Origin: Bacteroidales bacterium
Lineage (GTDB): Bacteria > Bacteroidota > Bacteroidia > Bacteroidales > WCHB1-69
Length of the DNA stretch: 7,674 nt
Direction of reading: 5' to 3'
Assembly: GCA_016290715.1 (NCBI GenBank)
Contig: JAEEUY010000136.1
Coordinates: 1 to 7,674 of the forward strand
Part shown: positions 1 to 5,762 of the stretch, piece after piece
Numbering within the stretch: the first letter of the stretch is position 1
How the letters are laid out: every line of letters starts with the position of its first letter
Notes under the pieces: model-generated
What the model was told of the DNA's origin: nothing
What the model saw: the letters and a program-made list of their open reading frames with translations, nothing else
The model's database searches: none
Position numbers and translations under genes: made by a program

Positions 1-783
1 AAACCATACGTATAAAACTTTTCCTTCAGCTTCTTTGAGCGGTACTTTCACGCCCCAATTCAAGTCGCGAGTTACGGCGCGGGGTTGCAACCCTTGTTCA
101 ATCCATGATTTGCATTGCCCATAAACGTTTGCTTTCCAATCGTCTTTATGTCCTTCTAAAATCCACTCTTTCAGCCAATTTTCATATTCATTGAGGGGAA
201 GGTACCAATGTTTGGTCTCTCGCATTACAGGAGGATTCCCACTCAAGGTGGATTTAGGATTGATTAAATCGGTAGCATTGAGTGTGGCACCGCAAGCTTC
301 ACATTGGTCACCGTATGCTTTCTCGTTGTGGCAGTGCGGGCATTCTCCAACAATGTAGCGGTCAGCCAAAAATTGCTGTGCTTCTTCATCATAGTATTGG
401 AAGGATGTTTTCTCTATCAGTTTCCCTGATTCGTACAATTTTTTGAAGTAAGCTGCAGCTGTTTCATGGTGCGTGGGATTGGAAGTGCGGGAGTAAATAT
501 CAAAAGAAATGCCTAATTCTTCAAATGATTGTTTAATCATGTTATGGTACCTGTCAACAATAGCTTGGGGAGTGGTTTGCTCTCGTTTTGCCTTAATGGT
601 AATAGGGACGCCATGTTCGTCAGAACCGCCTATAAAGAGCACTTCTTTTCCATTGTTACGGAGATATCGGGCAAAGATATCGGCAGGAATATACACTCCA
701 GCCAAATGCCCGATGTGTACCGGTCCGTTGGCGTAGGGTAGAGCCGAAGTAATGGTATAACGCGCAGGTGCAATTTTTTTCAT
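1..783 (-). CDS. metG: Methionyl-tRNA synthetase, N-terminal part (cut by left edge)
   Basis: Charges tRNA-Met with methionine in the cytoplasm. The ATG at 781-783 opens 261 codons that run off the left edge without a stop. The class I signature HIGH is at residues 23-26, after the typical SALPYANGPVHIGH stretch. SDEHGVPI follows, and a four-cysteine zinc knuckle (CPHC at 148-151, CEAC at 161-164) lies in the connective insertion, marking the zinc-binding type. The visible part ends at VLYVWF, which in the family sits in the middle of the Rossmann catalytic domain. The KMSKS loop, anticodon-binding domain and any C-terminal EMAP-like tRNA-binding domain would lie beyond the window, so about 260 of roughly 680 residues are seen. 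No frameshift or odd residue is visible. A TAnnTTTG promoter lies about 70 bases upstream. The gene diverges from the exonuclease gene. Identification is very secure. Confidence 0.97.
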   Translation of the reverse strand, partial: MKKIAPARYTITSALPYANGPVHIGHLAGVYIPADIFARYLRNNGKEVLFIGGSDEHGVPITIKAKREQTTPQAIVDRYHNMIKQSFEELGISFDIYSRTSNPTHHETAAAYFKKLYESGKLIEKTSFQYYDEEAQQFLADRYIVGECPHCHNEKAYGDQCEACGATLNATDLINPKSTLSGNPPVMRETKHWYLPLNEYENWLKEWILEGHKDDWKANVYGQCKSWIEQGLQPRAVTRDLNWGVKVPLKEAEGKVLYVWF

Positions 784-852
784 CTTATATATATTATAAA
801 TTATTGATTCTTAATTTGTTATATTGTATTGAGAGCATAATATATGCTTTGG

Positions 853-885
853 CAAAAATACATAAAATATTATTTCTGATGGCAA
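853..885 (-). promoter_or_regulatory. Bacteroidota-type promoter for metG
   Basis: Read on the minus strand, TATTTTTG (853-860) is an exact match to the TAnnTTTG -7 box of Bacteroidota. A TTG at 883-885 lies 22 bases further upstream, within the spacing range reported for the -33 element. Transcription would start near 845 and give a leader of roughly 60 bases, AT-rich and without a clear Shine-Dalgarno sequence, as is usual in this phylum. Confidence 0.6.
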
Positions 886-973
886 TTTCTTCTATGAGTT
901 CTCCTGCTTTGAGTCTCTTTTCCCATTTTGTGGAAAGAAAGGGGATATGAGGTGTTAAAACTACAAAAAATTG

Positions 974-981
974 TATTTTTG
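974..981 (+). promoter_or_regulatory. -7 box of the exonuclease gene
   Basis: TATTTTTG matches TAnnTTTG exactly and lies 22 bases upstream of the ATG at 1004. No convincing TTTG -33 element is visible at the usual distance. The box sits inside the reading-frame extension that begins at the TTG at 971, which argues that translation starts at 1004 and not at 971. The leader would be only about 15-20 bases. Confidence 0.55.
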
Positions 982-1003
982 CAGCGTTTTTGAAAGAAGA
1001 AAG

Positions 1004-1501
1004 ATGACCGATTTTGCTGCCATTGACTTTGAAACAGCCAATAAATATCCTACGAGTGTTTGTAGTGTGGGTGTTGTGATTGTTCGCAAAGGAGTTATTG
1101 TAGAAGAGATTTACGAACTTATCAAGCCTGTTCCCAATTGGTATTTTTATGCTAATTCTCGTATTCATGGGTTAAGGAAAAGGGATACCGATACGGCACG
1201 TCCGTTCAATGAAGTATGGCAGAAAATAGCACCCAAAATAGTGGGACTTCCCTTGGTTGCGCACAATAGTCGTTTCGATGAGGGGTGTTTGAAAGCTTCT
1301 TTTGCTGCCTATAAAATGGCTTATCCAAAGAATTACCATTTTTTTTGCACTTGTGAGGCTGCCAGAAAAAAGTTGGGGGAGGAGGTTGAAAATCACAGAT
1401 TGCCCACGGTAGCGGCCTATTTCGGCTACCATTTGGAAAATCATCATCATGCCTTAGCCGATGCAGAAGCTTGTGCAGTCATCGCTCAAAACCTGCTGTA
1501 A
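1004..1501 (+). CDS. DnaQ-like 3'-5' exonuclease (DEDDh family)
   Basis: A 165-residue protein made of a single exonuclease domain of the RNase_T / DnaQ superfamily, which removes nucleotides from 3' ends using two metal ions. The DEDDh catalytic set is complete: D8 and E10 in IDFETAN (motif I), D92 in HNSRFD (motif II), and H148 and D153 in the HxAxxD motif III (HHALAD). The IHGL at 54-57 matches the conserved IHG segment of DnaQ and PolC proofreading domains. There is no C-terminal polymerase-binding extension, helicase or GIY-YIG domain, so it is a stand-alone nuclease. Its substrate (proofreading, repair or RNA trimming) cannot be told from sequence. The start at 1004 is preferred because the homology begins at MTDFAAIDFE and a -7 box lies just upstream; GAAAGAAGAAAG before the ATG is a weak purine-rich ribosome site. 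It diverges from metG and converges on DUF4295. Confidence 0.9.
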   Translation: MTDFAAIDFETANKYPTSVCSVGVVIVRKGVIVEEIYELIKPVPNWYFYANSRIHGLRKRDTDTARPFNEVWQKIAPKIVGLPLVAHNSRFDEGCLKASFAAYKMAYPKNYHFFCTCEAARKKLGEEVENHRLPTVAAYFGYHLENHHHALADAEACAVIAQNLL

Positions 1502-1590
1502 AAATGAACGATGAATGAAGACAATAAGTAATGTTCTTCAAATATCGTAGCATTTGCCGTTTAGGGGATAATTTTCAGATTCATTAAAGA

Positions 1591-1631
1591 ATAGAAAAAG
1601 AAAAGCCGGACCGAGAACCGATCCAGCTTTT
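1591..1631 (-). terminator. Rho-independent terminator after DUF4295
   Basis: The arms AAAAGC (1601-1606) and GCTTTT (1626-1631) pair. A C·A mismatch follows, then GGA/TCC (1608-1610 with 1622-1624). A short CG/CG extension closes a five-base loop. On the minus strand the stem is followed directly by CTTTTTCTAT (1600-1591), a fair U tract, so it should end the rpmG-DUF4295 transcript. On the plus strand the T run lies within the stem and the following bases are mixed, so termination of the convergent exonuclease transcript would be weaker. Confidence 0.75.
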
Positions 1632-1652
1632 CCAACGCCATGAAAAAAAATA

Positions 1653-1808
1653 TTACTTTTTAGATAAAAAGTCTTTAACATTCGTTGATTCAACAACTGC
1701 TTCTTTAAATACATAAGCACCTGTTTTTGGGGAACGTTCCATACGAATTACTCTTGAATAGGAAATTCCACCTTCCTTTTTTAATGTTGCAACAACTTTC
1801 TTTGCCAT
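1653..1808 (-). CDS. DUF4295 family small basic protein
   Basis: A 51-residue lysine-rich protein. It begins MAKKVVATLKKEG, carries the family hallmark SPKTGAYVFKE at residues 26-36, and ends DFLSKK. DUF4295 proteins of about 50 residues are known only from Bacteroidota, are nearly always encoded directly after rpmG (L33), and are thought to be ribosome-associated because of size, charge and gene order; their function is unproven. Here it starts 19 bases after the rpmG stop, so the two should share a transcript, which ends at the hairpin 22 bases downstream. The sequence is intact. In many Bacteroidota ftsY follows this gene, but here the exonuclease gene converges instead. Confidence 0.88.
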   Translation of the reverse strand: MAKKVVATLKKEGGISYSRVIRMERSPKTGAYVFKEAVVESTNVKDFLSKK

Positions 1809-1827
1809 CTCTTAAGGGTATTTATGA

Positions 1828-2016
1828 TTATTTTACTTCTTTATGAACAGTAACTCTTTTTAAATAAGGATTGTATTTCTTTAATTCCAATCTTTCAGTC
1901 GTATTTTTACGATTTTTAGTAGTAATATATCGGGACATGCCAGGAACGCCACTCGCTTTTTGTTCGGTGCATTCCAAGATTACTTGTTGACGTGCTTCTT
2001 TATTTTTCTTTGCCAT
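1828..2016 (-). CDS. rpmG: 50S ribosomal protein L33 (bL33)
   Basis: A 62-residue basic protein of the large ribosomal subunit, located near the E site. RYITTKNRKNTTERLELKKYNP is the L33 signature, and the start MAKKNKEARQQVILECTEQ is also typical. The insertion SGVPGMS before RYITT is the form usual in Bacteroidota. Of the four cysteines that bind zinc in C+ L33 proteins only C16 remains (CTEQ, and YNPYLK in place of the second pair), so this is a zinc-free C- form. A -7 box lies 45 bases upstream. The gene is followed 19 bases later by DUF4295. rpmB (L28), which commonly precedes rpmG, is absent upstream, where 167 AT-rich noncoding bases lie. Confidence 0.96.
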   Translation of the reverse strand: MAKKNKEARQQVILECTEQKASGVPGMSRYITTKNRKNTTERLELKKYNPYLKRVTVHKEVK

Positions 2017-2060
2017 TTTATCCTTTTTTTAAGAAGTTCTTATTCCAAAATTTTAGATTG

Positions 2061-2087
2061 CAAAAATACACTTTTTTTCTATACAAA
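2061..2087 (-). promoter_or_regulatory. Promoter of rpmG-DUF4295
   Basis: On the minus strand TATTTTTG (2061-2068) is an exact TAnnTTTG -7 box. A TTTG (2084-2087) lies upstream, but only 15 bases separate the two, shorter than the roughly 19-21 usual for this phylum, so the -33 assignment is tentative. The leader of about 40 bases ends in AAAAAAAGGATAAA before the ATG. The rest of the gap from 2017 to 2183 is very T-rich on the plus strand and shows no gene or convincing terminator. Confidence 0.6.
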
Positions 2088-2183
2088 TGGATAGTATGAA
2101 ATATTTTTTTTGTTTTTTTTAATTTGTTTTACAATTTGTGATTTTTTTGAATATTTTTAAATTATTAAAATAGTGTTAATCAA

Positions 2184-2972
2184 TTATTTGAATTTTATTT
2201 TTTCAAAGCTATCGGGTATTTTTATGCGTGTGGGTCCCTCTCGATTTATTTTCAAATTCTTCATTTCTGCCTCCAAAAAAATTTCATCTGATTCCATTTT
2301 AATCTCCATTTTAGAAAAAAAATTGTAATCATTTTGCAAACAATAGTCTTTGTAGGCAATGTCAATGTCGCGCAGGGTTTTGAGTTCTGTAATGTCGTTT
2401 TCAAGAATTACGCCTTGTTCGCCTAAAGTAATTGTTTGCATCAGATTCAAATCCCCGTCTATTTCTTGTCGCAGTGGATAGATGAATTGTCGCAGGCCAT
2501 CTTCTTCTAACAAGGTGCCATTTTGCGTATATCCTGCAAAATCCACGGCATTCATCAGCGATTGGATGTGTGAGAAATGGAGAGGCAACCCGAACAGTTT
2601 TTCTATAAATTCATAATCCCCTTGATAATACTTGTGCTCTAACTTGTTGACATAAATAACGCTATCGGGAGTTAGCACCACACGGGCCAACTCAATTCCC
2701 GATTTGTTTAAATTCAGGTAAATGATGCTATCAATGCGATTGACAAAATAGCATTGGAATGCCAATTGTTCATTCCGATGGGTCAAGCCGACTTTCAATT
2801 GATAGGATATCCAGTTGTAGTGAATGGTAGAAGGAGGGAATATGGAATCAGCCGCTATTGCATTATAAGGTATTGTATCGTAGGTGCCTTTATCCATGAT
2901 ACTATTTTGGGCGGTTGCCATTTTTCCGCCCAAAAAGAAGATTAACAATACATATATGTAACTATGTTTCAT
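2184..2972 (-). CDS. DUF4292 family envelope protein
   Basis: A 262-residue exported protein. Residues 4-16 form a hydrophobic signal segment and ATA at 19-21 fits signal peptidase I, so the mature protein should start near Q22. No lipobox cysteine is present, although many DUF4292 members are lipoproteins. The family core is clear at about 85-141: GIELARVVLTPDSV, then YVNKLEHKYYQGDY and FGLPLHFSHIQSLM. The C terminus ends IPDSFEKIKF, like the family's closing IPxxY-type motif. DUF4292 is common in Bacteroidota; from memory it resembles the LolA/LolB-type beta half-barrel that binds lipid or lipoprotein, but its function is not established. Its ATG overlaps the stop of the upstream T9SS cargo gene by one base (TAATG), implying translational coupling. 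Work in the periplasm or outer membrane is an inference. The family call is from motif recognition alone. Confidence 0.8.
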   Translation of the reverse strand: MKHSYIYVLLIFFLGGKMATAQNSIMDKGTYDTIPYNAIAADSIFPPSTIHYNWISYQLKVGLTHRNEQLAFQCYFVNRIDSIIYLNLNKSGIELARVVLTPDSVIYVNKLEHKYYQGDYEFIEKLFGLPLHFSHIQSLMNAVDFAGYTQNGTLLEEDGLRQFIYPLRQEIDGDLNLMQTITLGEQGVILENDITELKTLRDIDIAYKDYCLQNDYNFFSKMEIKMESDEIFLEAEMKNLKINREGPTRIKIPDSFEKIKFK

Positions 2973-5590
2973 TATTGAATCAAGGTTACGGTACCTACAT
3001 ATTCTTTAGGTGTTCCGTCCATGGTGGAGGTTTTTACCACATAAACGTATGTGCCTAAAGGCAATTCTTTTCCATTGTCGGTTCCATCCCAACCTTGGTA
3101 TAAACTGGTGGTTTGGAACAATAGTCTTCCATTTCTGTCAAAAACCTGCAACAGATAATCGTCAGTATTGACCCCTTCTCCTTTGGGAATGAAAATGTCG
3201 TTAATTCCATCATTATTGGGGGTAAAAGCGGAGGGGACATAAAAGTTGAAAGGCTTTTGTATGGATACTTGGTGTGTGGTGGAATCGGTACAACCCAAAT
3301 CAGATCTTACCCATTGGGTAACAGTATATAATCCGGAAGCGGTATAGGTATAGGAGGGTTCTTGCATAGTTGAAGTGGCCGAAGCGTCACCGGGTACGCC
3401 AAAATCCCATTGCCATGTTATGGCATTTTGAGAGAAATCAATAAAATTAACAGTAGCGACACCATCTTCCAAATAAGTGAGGTAGTGTTCTGGAGCGAAA
3501 GCGGCAATAGGGGCGATGTCAACGGGGACAGTTACCTCATTTGAGGATGTACAACCTGCAGAATTGCTTACGGTACATTGGTAAGTAGTGGTGGTTTGTG
3601 GGTAAACAATGATTGATTGGGTGGTAGCCCCATTGCTCCACAAATAAGTATAGTGTTCATCGGCGGAAATCTCCACGCGTTCGCCAGGACAGATCATTTC
3701 CACTTCGGAGAGTACGGGTGGTTCGATGGAAGCTATGGCATGTACTTGTATATGTCCCGAACGGGTACAGCCATTTTCAAAAACAACTGTTACCTCATAG
3801 GTCGGGTGGGGTTCTGTAGGAACTTTTGTGATGGAAGGTGTTGTTTCACCGCTATTCCATTGATAAGAGATTGCCCCTTCTGCAGAGGCGGTAATAGTAA
3901 CAGCTTCTGCAGGGCATAGGGTGTCTTTGGAGGCGGTGAGGATAATGTCGGGGGTATTGTCATCAATCACTACTTCGCAGCTATTAATCAGGTCGAAGAA
4001 GTTGCCGTTACAGGCCGTGTATTGCAAACGGGCAGTATAAGTGGTATTTCCATTCGGGGAAACATCAATTTGGTCACCGTTGCCTATTACCACACCCGAT
4101 GCAGCACTTGTATCGATCCCTTCATACCAAGTGATGGTATAGCTTGGAGAACCTGTCGGTGTGAAGCGCCATGCTTCATTGCTGGCGGTCCATGCCCCGG
4201 TATTCCGTCCAGGAGGAGTTACGGCCGCAGTTCCAGAGGAGTTTTGAATGCCAATCACGCCCAAACCATCGTTCCAAGTGGTACAAGTGGGGGCGTTACG
4301 TATGTATATATCAATGATATTTGTGCCTTCATACAGCACAATCATTGTAGAGAAATTGGTAATCTCCGTGCAAGAAAACAATTTGATATTGTTGAAACTG
4401 AGTTTGTAGGCGCGACAAGGATATTCCCCCATTACTCCTTGGAATATTCCGCCATCCCCATTGTTGGAATTATAATCGCTGCTGGTGGGATAAATATCCC
4501 GATAACAAGCAAAAATGGTGTTCGTGAACAGATAAGAGGTTGGCAACACATCGGAAGCGTCGTAACTCCAAGCACAACTGTTTCCCTCCTGATAGCTGGA
4601 ATTAAAAGTGGCTACGGCATTACTTCCAGGAGTGATTTCAGTATAGGTGTTTCCATAGTAACAAAATGCGAATGGCAGTTGTTGGGTGGGGCCCCACGTA
4701 TCATCTGTTGCATTAGCAAAAATCCGGGTTCCCGAATTGAAAGCAAATGGAGGATTGTAGGGGATACGCGCAACAGTATAGTTATTGGCATCTAATGCGG
4801 TAACAACAGCATTGGCGTATAAAGTGGTATTTAAACCGGATTCACAGTTAAGGTAGATAGTGGAATTTCCGTCTATATCAGTGGGAGTGATGTGTGGGCA
4901 GCCACTCACACCACAATCAATAACTTCTAATTGGTGGGTTGCTCTTCCTGAACAGCAGCCTGCTTCGGTAGAACTTACAGTGCAAGTGTAGGTTGTTGTA
5001 GCGGTGGGTCTTACTCTGATTGATGGCGTTGTTTCACCAGTGCTCCATAGATAGGTGAGTTCTCCGCATGCTTCACAAGTAATAGAGGCACTCCATCCCA
5101 AATAATTCCAAGAAGCATCCGACACAAAGCGTACGGTTAATACACCTGAGGTGGCAACATAGGTTTGAAATGCAAAATCAACGCCTGCTTCTTGCCCGGC
5201 ATTCAGTAAGGTTCCTGTGGCGATATTTCCATCGTATAAAAGGAGAGAATCCCCACTGGCTTGTAAACGGGCATCGTCAAAGACGATGGTAAGAGGTCCG
5301 CCATTGCTTGATGTAAAGGTGTGAGTATAATTAGCACTATTGGTGTAGTAGGCTCCATCTCCACCACCATCATAAAAACATACCATTTGTCCGCATTGTA
5401 CAGTTGTATTCCCGTTGTTCATGGTAAGCGTAGTGTTGCAAACAGGCGTGCCTCTGTCCACATTAGCCGTTAAGGTAATGGGGTTCCCTGCACAAACCGA
5501 TTGGGCTCCCGTAATGGAAATAACACATTGAGAATAAACGGATATGAGGTTAAAAATGATAAAGACGATGGCCAATAAAATACGTCTCAT
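2972..5590 (-). CDS. Large secreted multidomain protein with T9SS type B sorting domain
   Basis: An 872-residue Sec-exported protein. Residues 1-20 are a signal peptide, probably cut before Q21. At 22-50 is the start of an Ig-like repeat (SVCAGNPITLTA). A cysteine-rich CUB-like module follows at about 51-172, and the rest of the Ig repeat (YLWSTGETTPSI, TTTYTCTVS) lies at 178-225. A second repeat begins near 243 and resumes at 484-548. Between its halves, about 265-480, lies a nidogen-like module common in Bacteroidota adhesins (LPFAFCYYGNTY, GVIGIQNSSGT, NEAWRFTPTG). Two uninterrupted Ig-like repeats follow (547-619 and 620-690), then a PKD domain (about 693-779, WQWDFG at 726-731). The CHU_C sorting domain runs from 782 to 872 (FYVPSAFTPNNDGINDIF, VFDRNG, GWDGTDNGKELPLGTYVYVV). 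The sorting domain directs export by T9SS to the surface or medium. No catalytic domain is seen; adhesion or binding is inferred. It is first in an operon with DUF4292. Confidence 0.92.
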   Translation of the reverse strand: MRRILLAIVFIIFNLISVYSQCVISITGAQSVCAGNPITLTANVDRGTPVCNTTLTMNNGNTTVQCGQMVCFYDGGGDGAYYTNSANYTHTFTSSNGGPLTIVFDDARLQASGDSLLLYDGNIATGTLLNAGQEAGVDFAFQTYVATSGVLTVRFVSDASWNYLGWSASITCEACGELTYLWSTGETTPSIRVRPTATTTYTCTVSSTEAGCCSGRATHQLEVIDCGVSGCPHITPTDIDGNSTIYLNCESGLNTTLYANAVVTALDANNYTVARIPYNPPFAFNSGTRIFANATDDTWGPTQQLPFAFCYYGNTYTEITPGSNAVATFNSSYQEGNSCAWSYDASDVLPTSYLFTNTIFACYRDIYPTSSDYNSNNGDGGIFQGVMGEYPCRAYKLSFNNIKLFSCTEITNFSTMIVLYEGTNIIDIYIRNAPTCTTWNDGLGVIGIQNSSGTAAVTPPGRNTGAWTASNEAWRFTPTGSPSYTITWYEGIDTSAASGVVIGNGDQIDVSPNGNTTYTARLQYTACNGNFFDLINSCEVVIDDNTPDIILTASKDTLCPAEAVTITASAEGAISYQWNSGETTPSITKVPTEPHPTYEVTVVFENGCTRSGHIQVHAIASIEPPVLSEVEMICPGERVEISADEHYTYLWSNGATTQSIIVYPQTTTTYQCTVSNSAGCTSSNEVTVPVDIAPIAAFAPEHYLTYLEDGVATVNFIDFSQNAITWQWDFGVPGDASATSTMQEPSYTYTASGLYTVTQWVRSDLGCTDSTTHQVSIQKPFNFYVPSAFTPNNDGINDIFIPKGEGVNTDDYLLQVFDRNGRLLFQTTSLYQGWDGTDNGKELPLGTYVYVVKTSTMDGTPKEYVGTVTLIQ

Positions 5591-5632
5591 ACGAATATTT
5601 TCTATAAATTTATTCTTACTTTATTTGTGAGG

Positions 5633-5659
5633 CAAAAGTACTAATTTATTTCTTTCAAA
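5633..5659 (-). promoter_or_regulatory. Promoter of the T9SS cargo-DUF4292 operon
   Basis: On the minus strand TACTTTTG (5633-5640) matches TAnnTTTG exactly. A TTTG (5656-5659) lies 15 bases upstream of it, closer than the usual -33 spacing. The leader is about 35-40 bases and AT-rich, with no clear Shine-Dalgarno sequence before the ATG at 5588-5590. Confidence 0.6.
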
Positions 5660-5705
5660 AAGTTGCAAACGATATTTATTTTATTTAGTTACAAAAAACA
5701 ACGTT

Positions 5706-5741
5706 AAATGTTGCTTTTATCTTGGGATATAAGCAACATTT
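5706..5741 (-). terminator. Strong hairpin terminator after the ABC exporter gene
   Basis: An 11-base-pair perfect stem pairs 5706-5716 (AAATGTTGCTT) with 5731-5741 (AAGCAACATTT). After one T·T mismatch the stem continues with TATC/GATA and closes on a four-base loop. It lies 22 bases beyond the ABC transporter stop codon and upstream of the next promoter, the right place to separate the two transcripts. The immediate U run is better on the plus strand (ATTTTTCTTGG). On the minus strand the T-rich stretch GTTGTTTTTTG comes a few bases later. Confidence 0.65.
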
Positions 5742-5762
5742 TTCTTGGATTTTTGAATAAAA

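Noticed and set aside
768..950. 60-codon plus-strand open frame in the intergenic region
   Set aside because: It overlaps the start of metG and the metG promoter. It is low-complexity in AT-rich DNA and has no ribosome site or recognisable motif.
971..1003. Upstream TTG start that would lengthen the exonuclease by 11 residues
   Set aside because: The extension covers an exact TAnnTTTG promoter box, and the family homology begins at the ATG at 1004.
794..1168. 124-codon minus-strand open frame across the metG-exonuclease gap
   Set aside because: It overlaps the exonuclease gene antisense over the conserved motif I and covers both promoter boxes. No domain is recognisable.
1538..1720. 60-codon minus-strand open frame
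   Set aside because: It overlaps DUF4295 in another frame and runs through the terminator hairpin.
2152..2172. AT-only imperfect inverted repeat after the DUF4292 gene as a possible terminator
   Set aside because: The stem has about six A-T pairs, a mismatch and no GC. On the minus strand it is followed by an A-rich, not T-rich, stretch. It is likely chance in AT-rich DNA.
2017..2183. Possible small gene or rpmB remnant upstream of rpmG
   Set aside because: The gap is dominated by T/A runs. No frame carries L28-like residues, and only the promoter is supportable.
4022..4795. 257-codon plus-strand open frame
   Set aside because: It lies wholly antisense to the T9SS cargo gene, which has clear domains and a signal peptide; its composition resembles no known family. 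It is a shadow of the coding strand.
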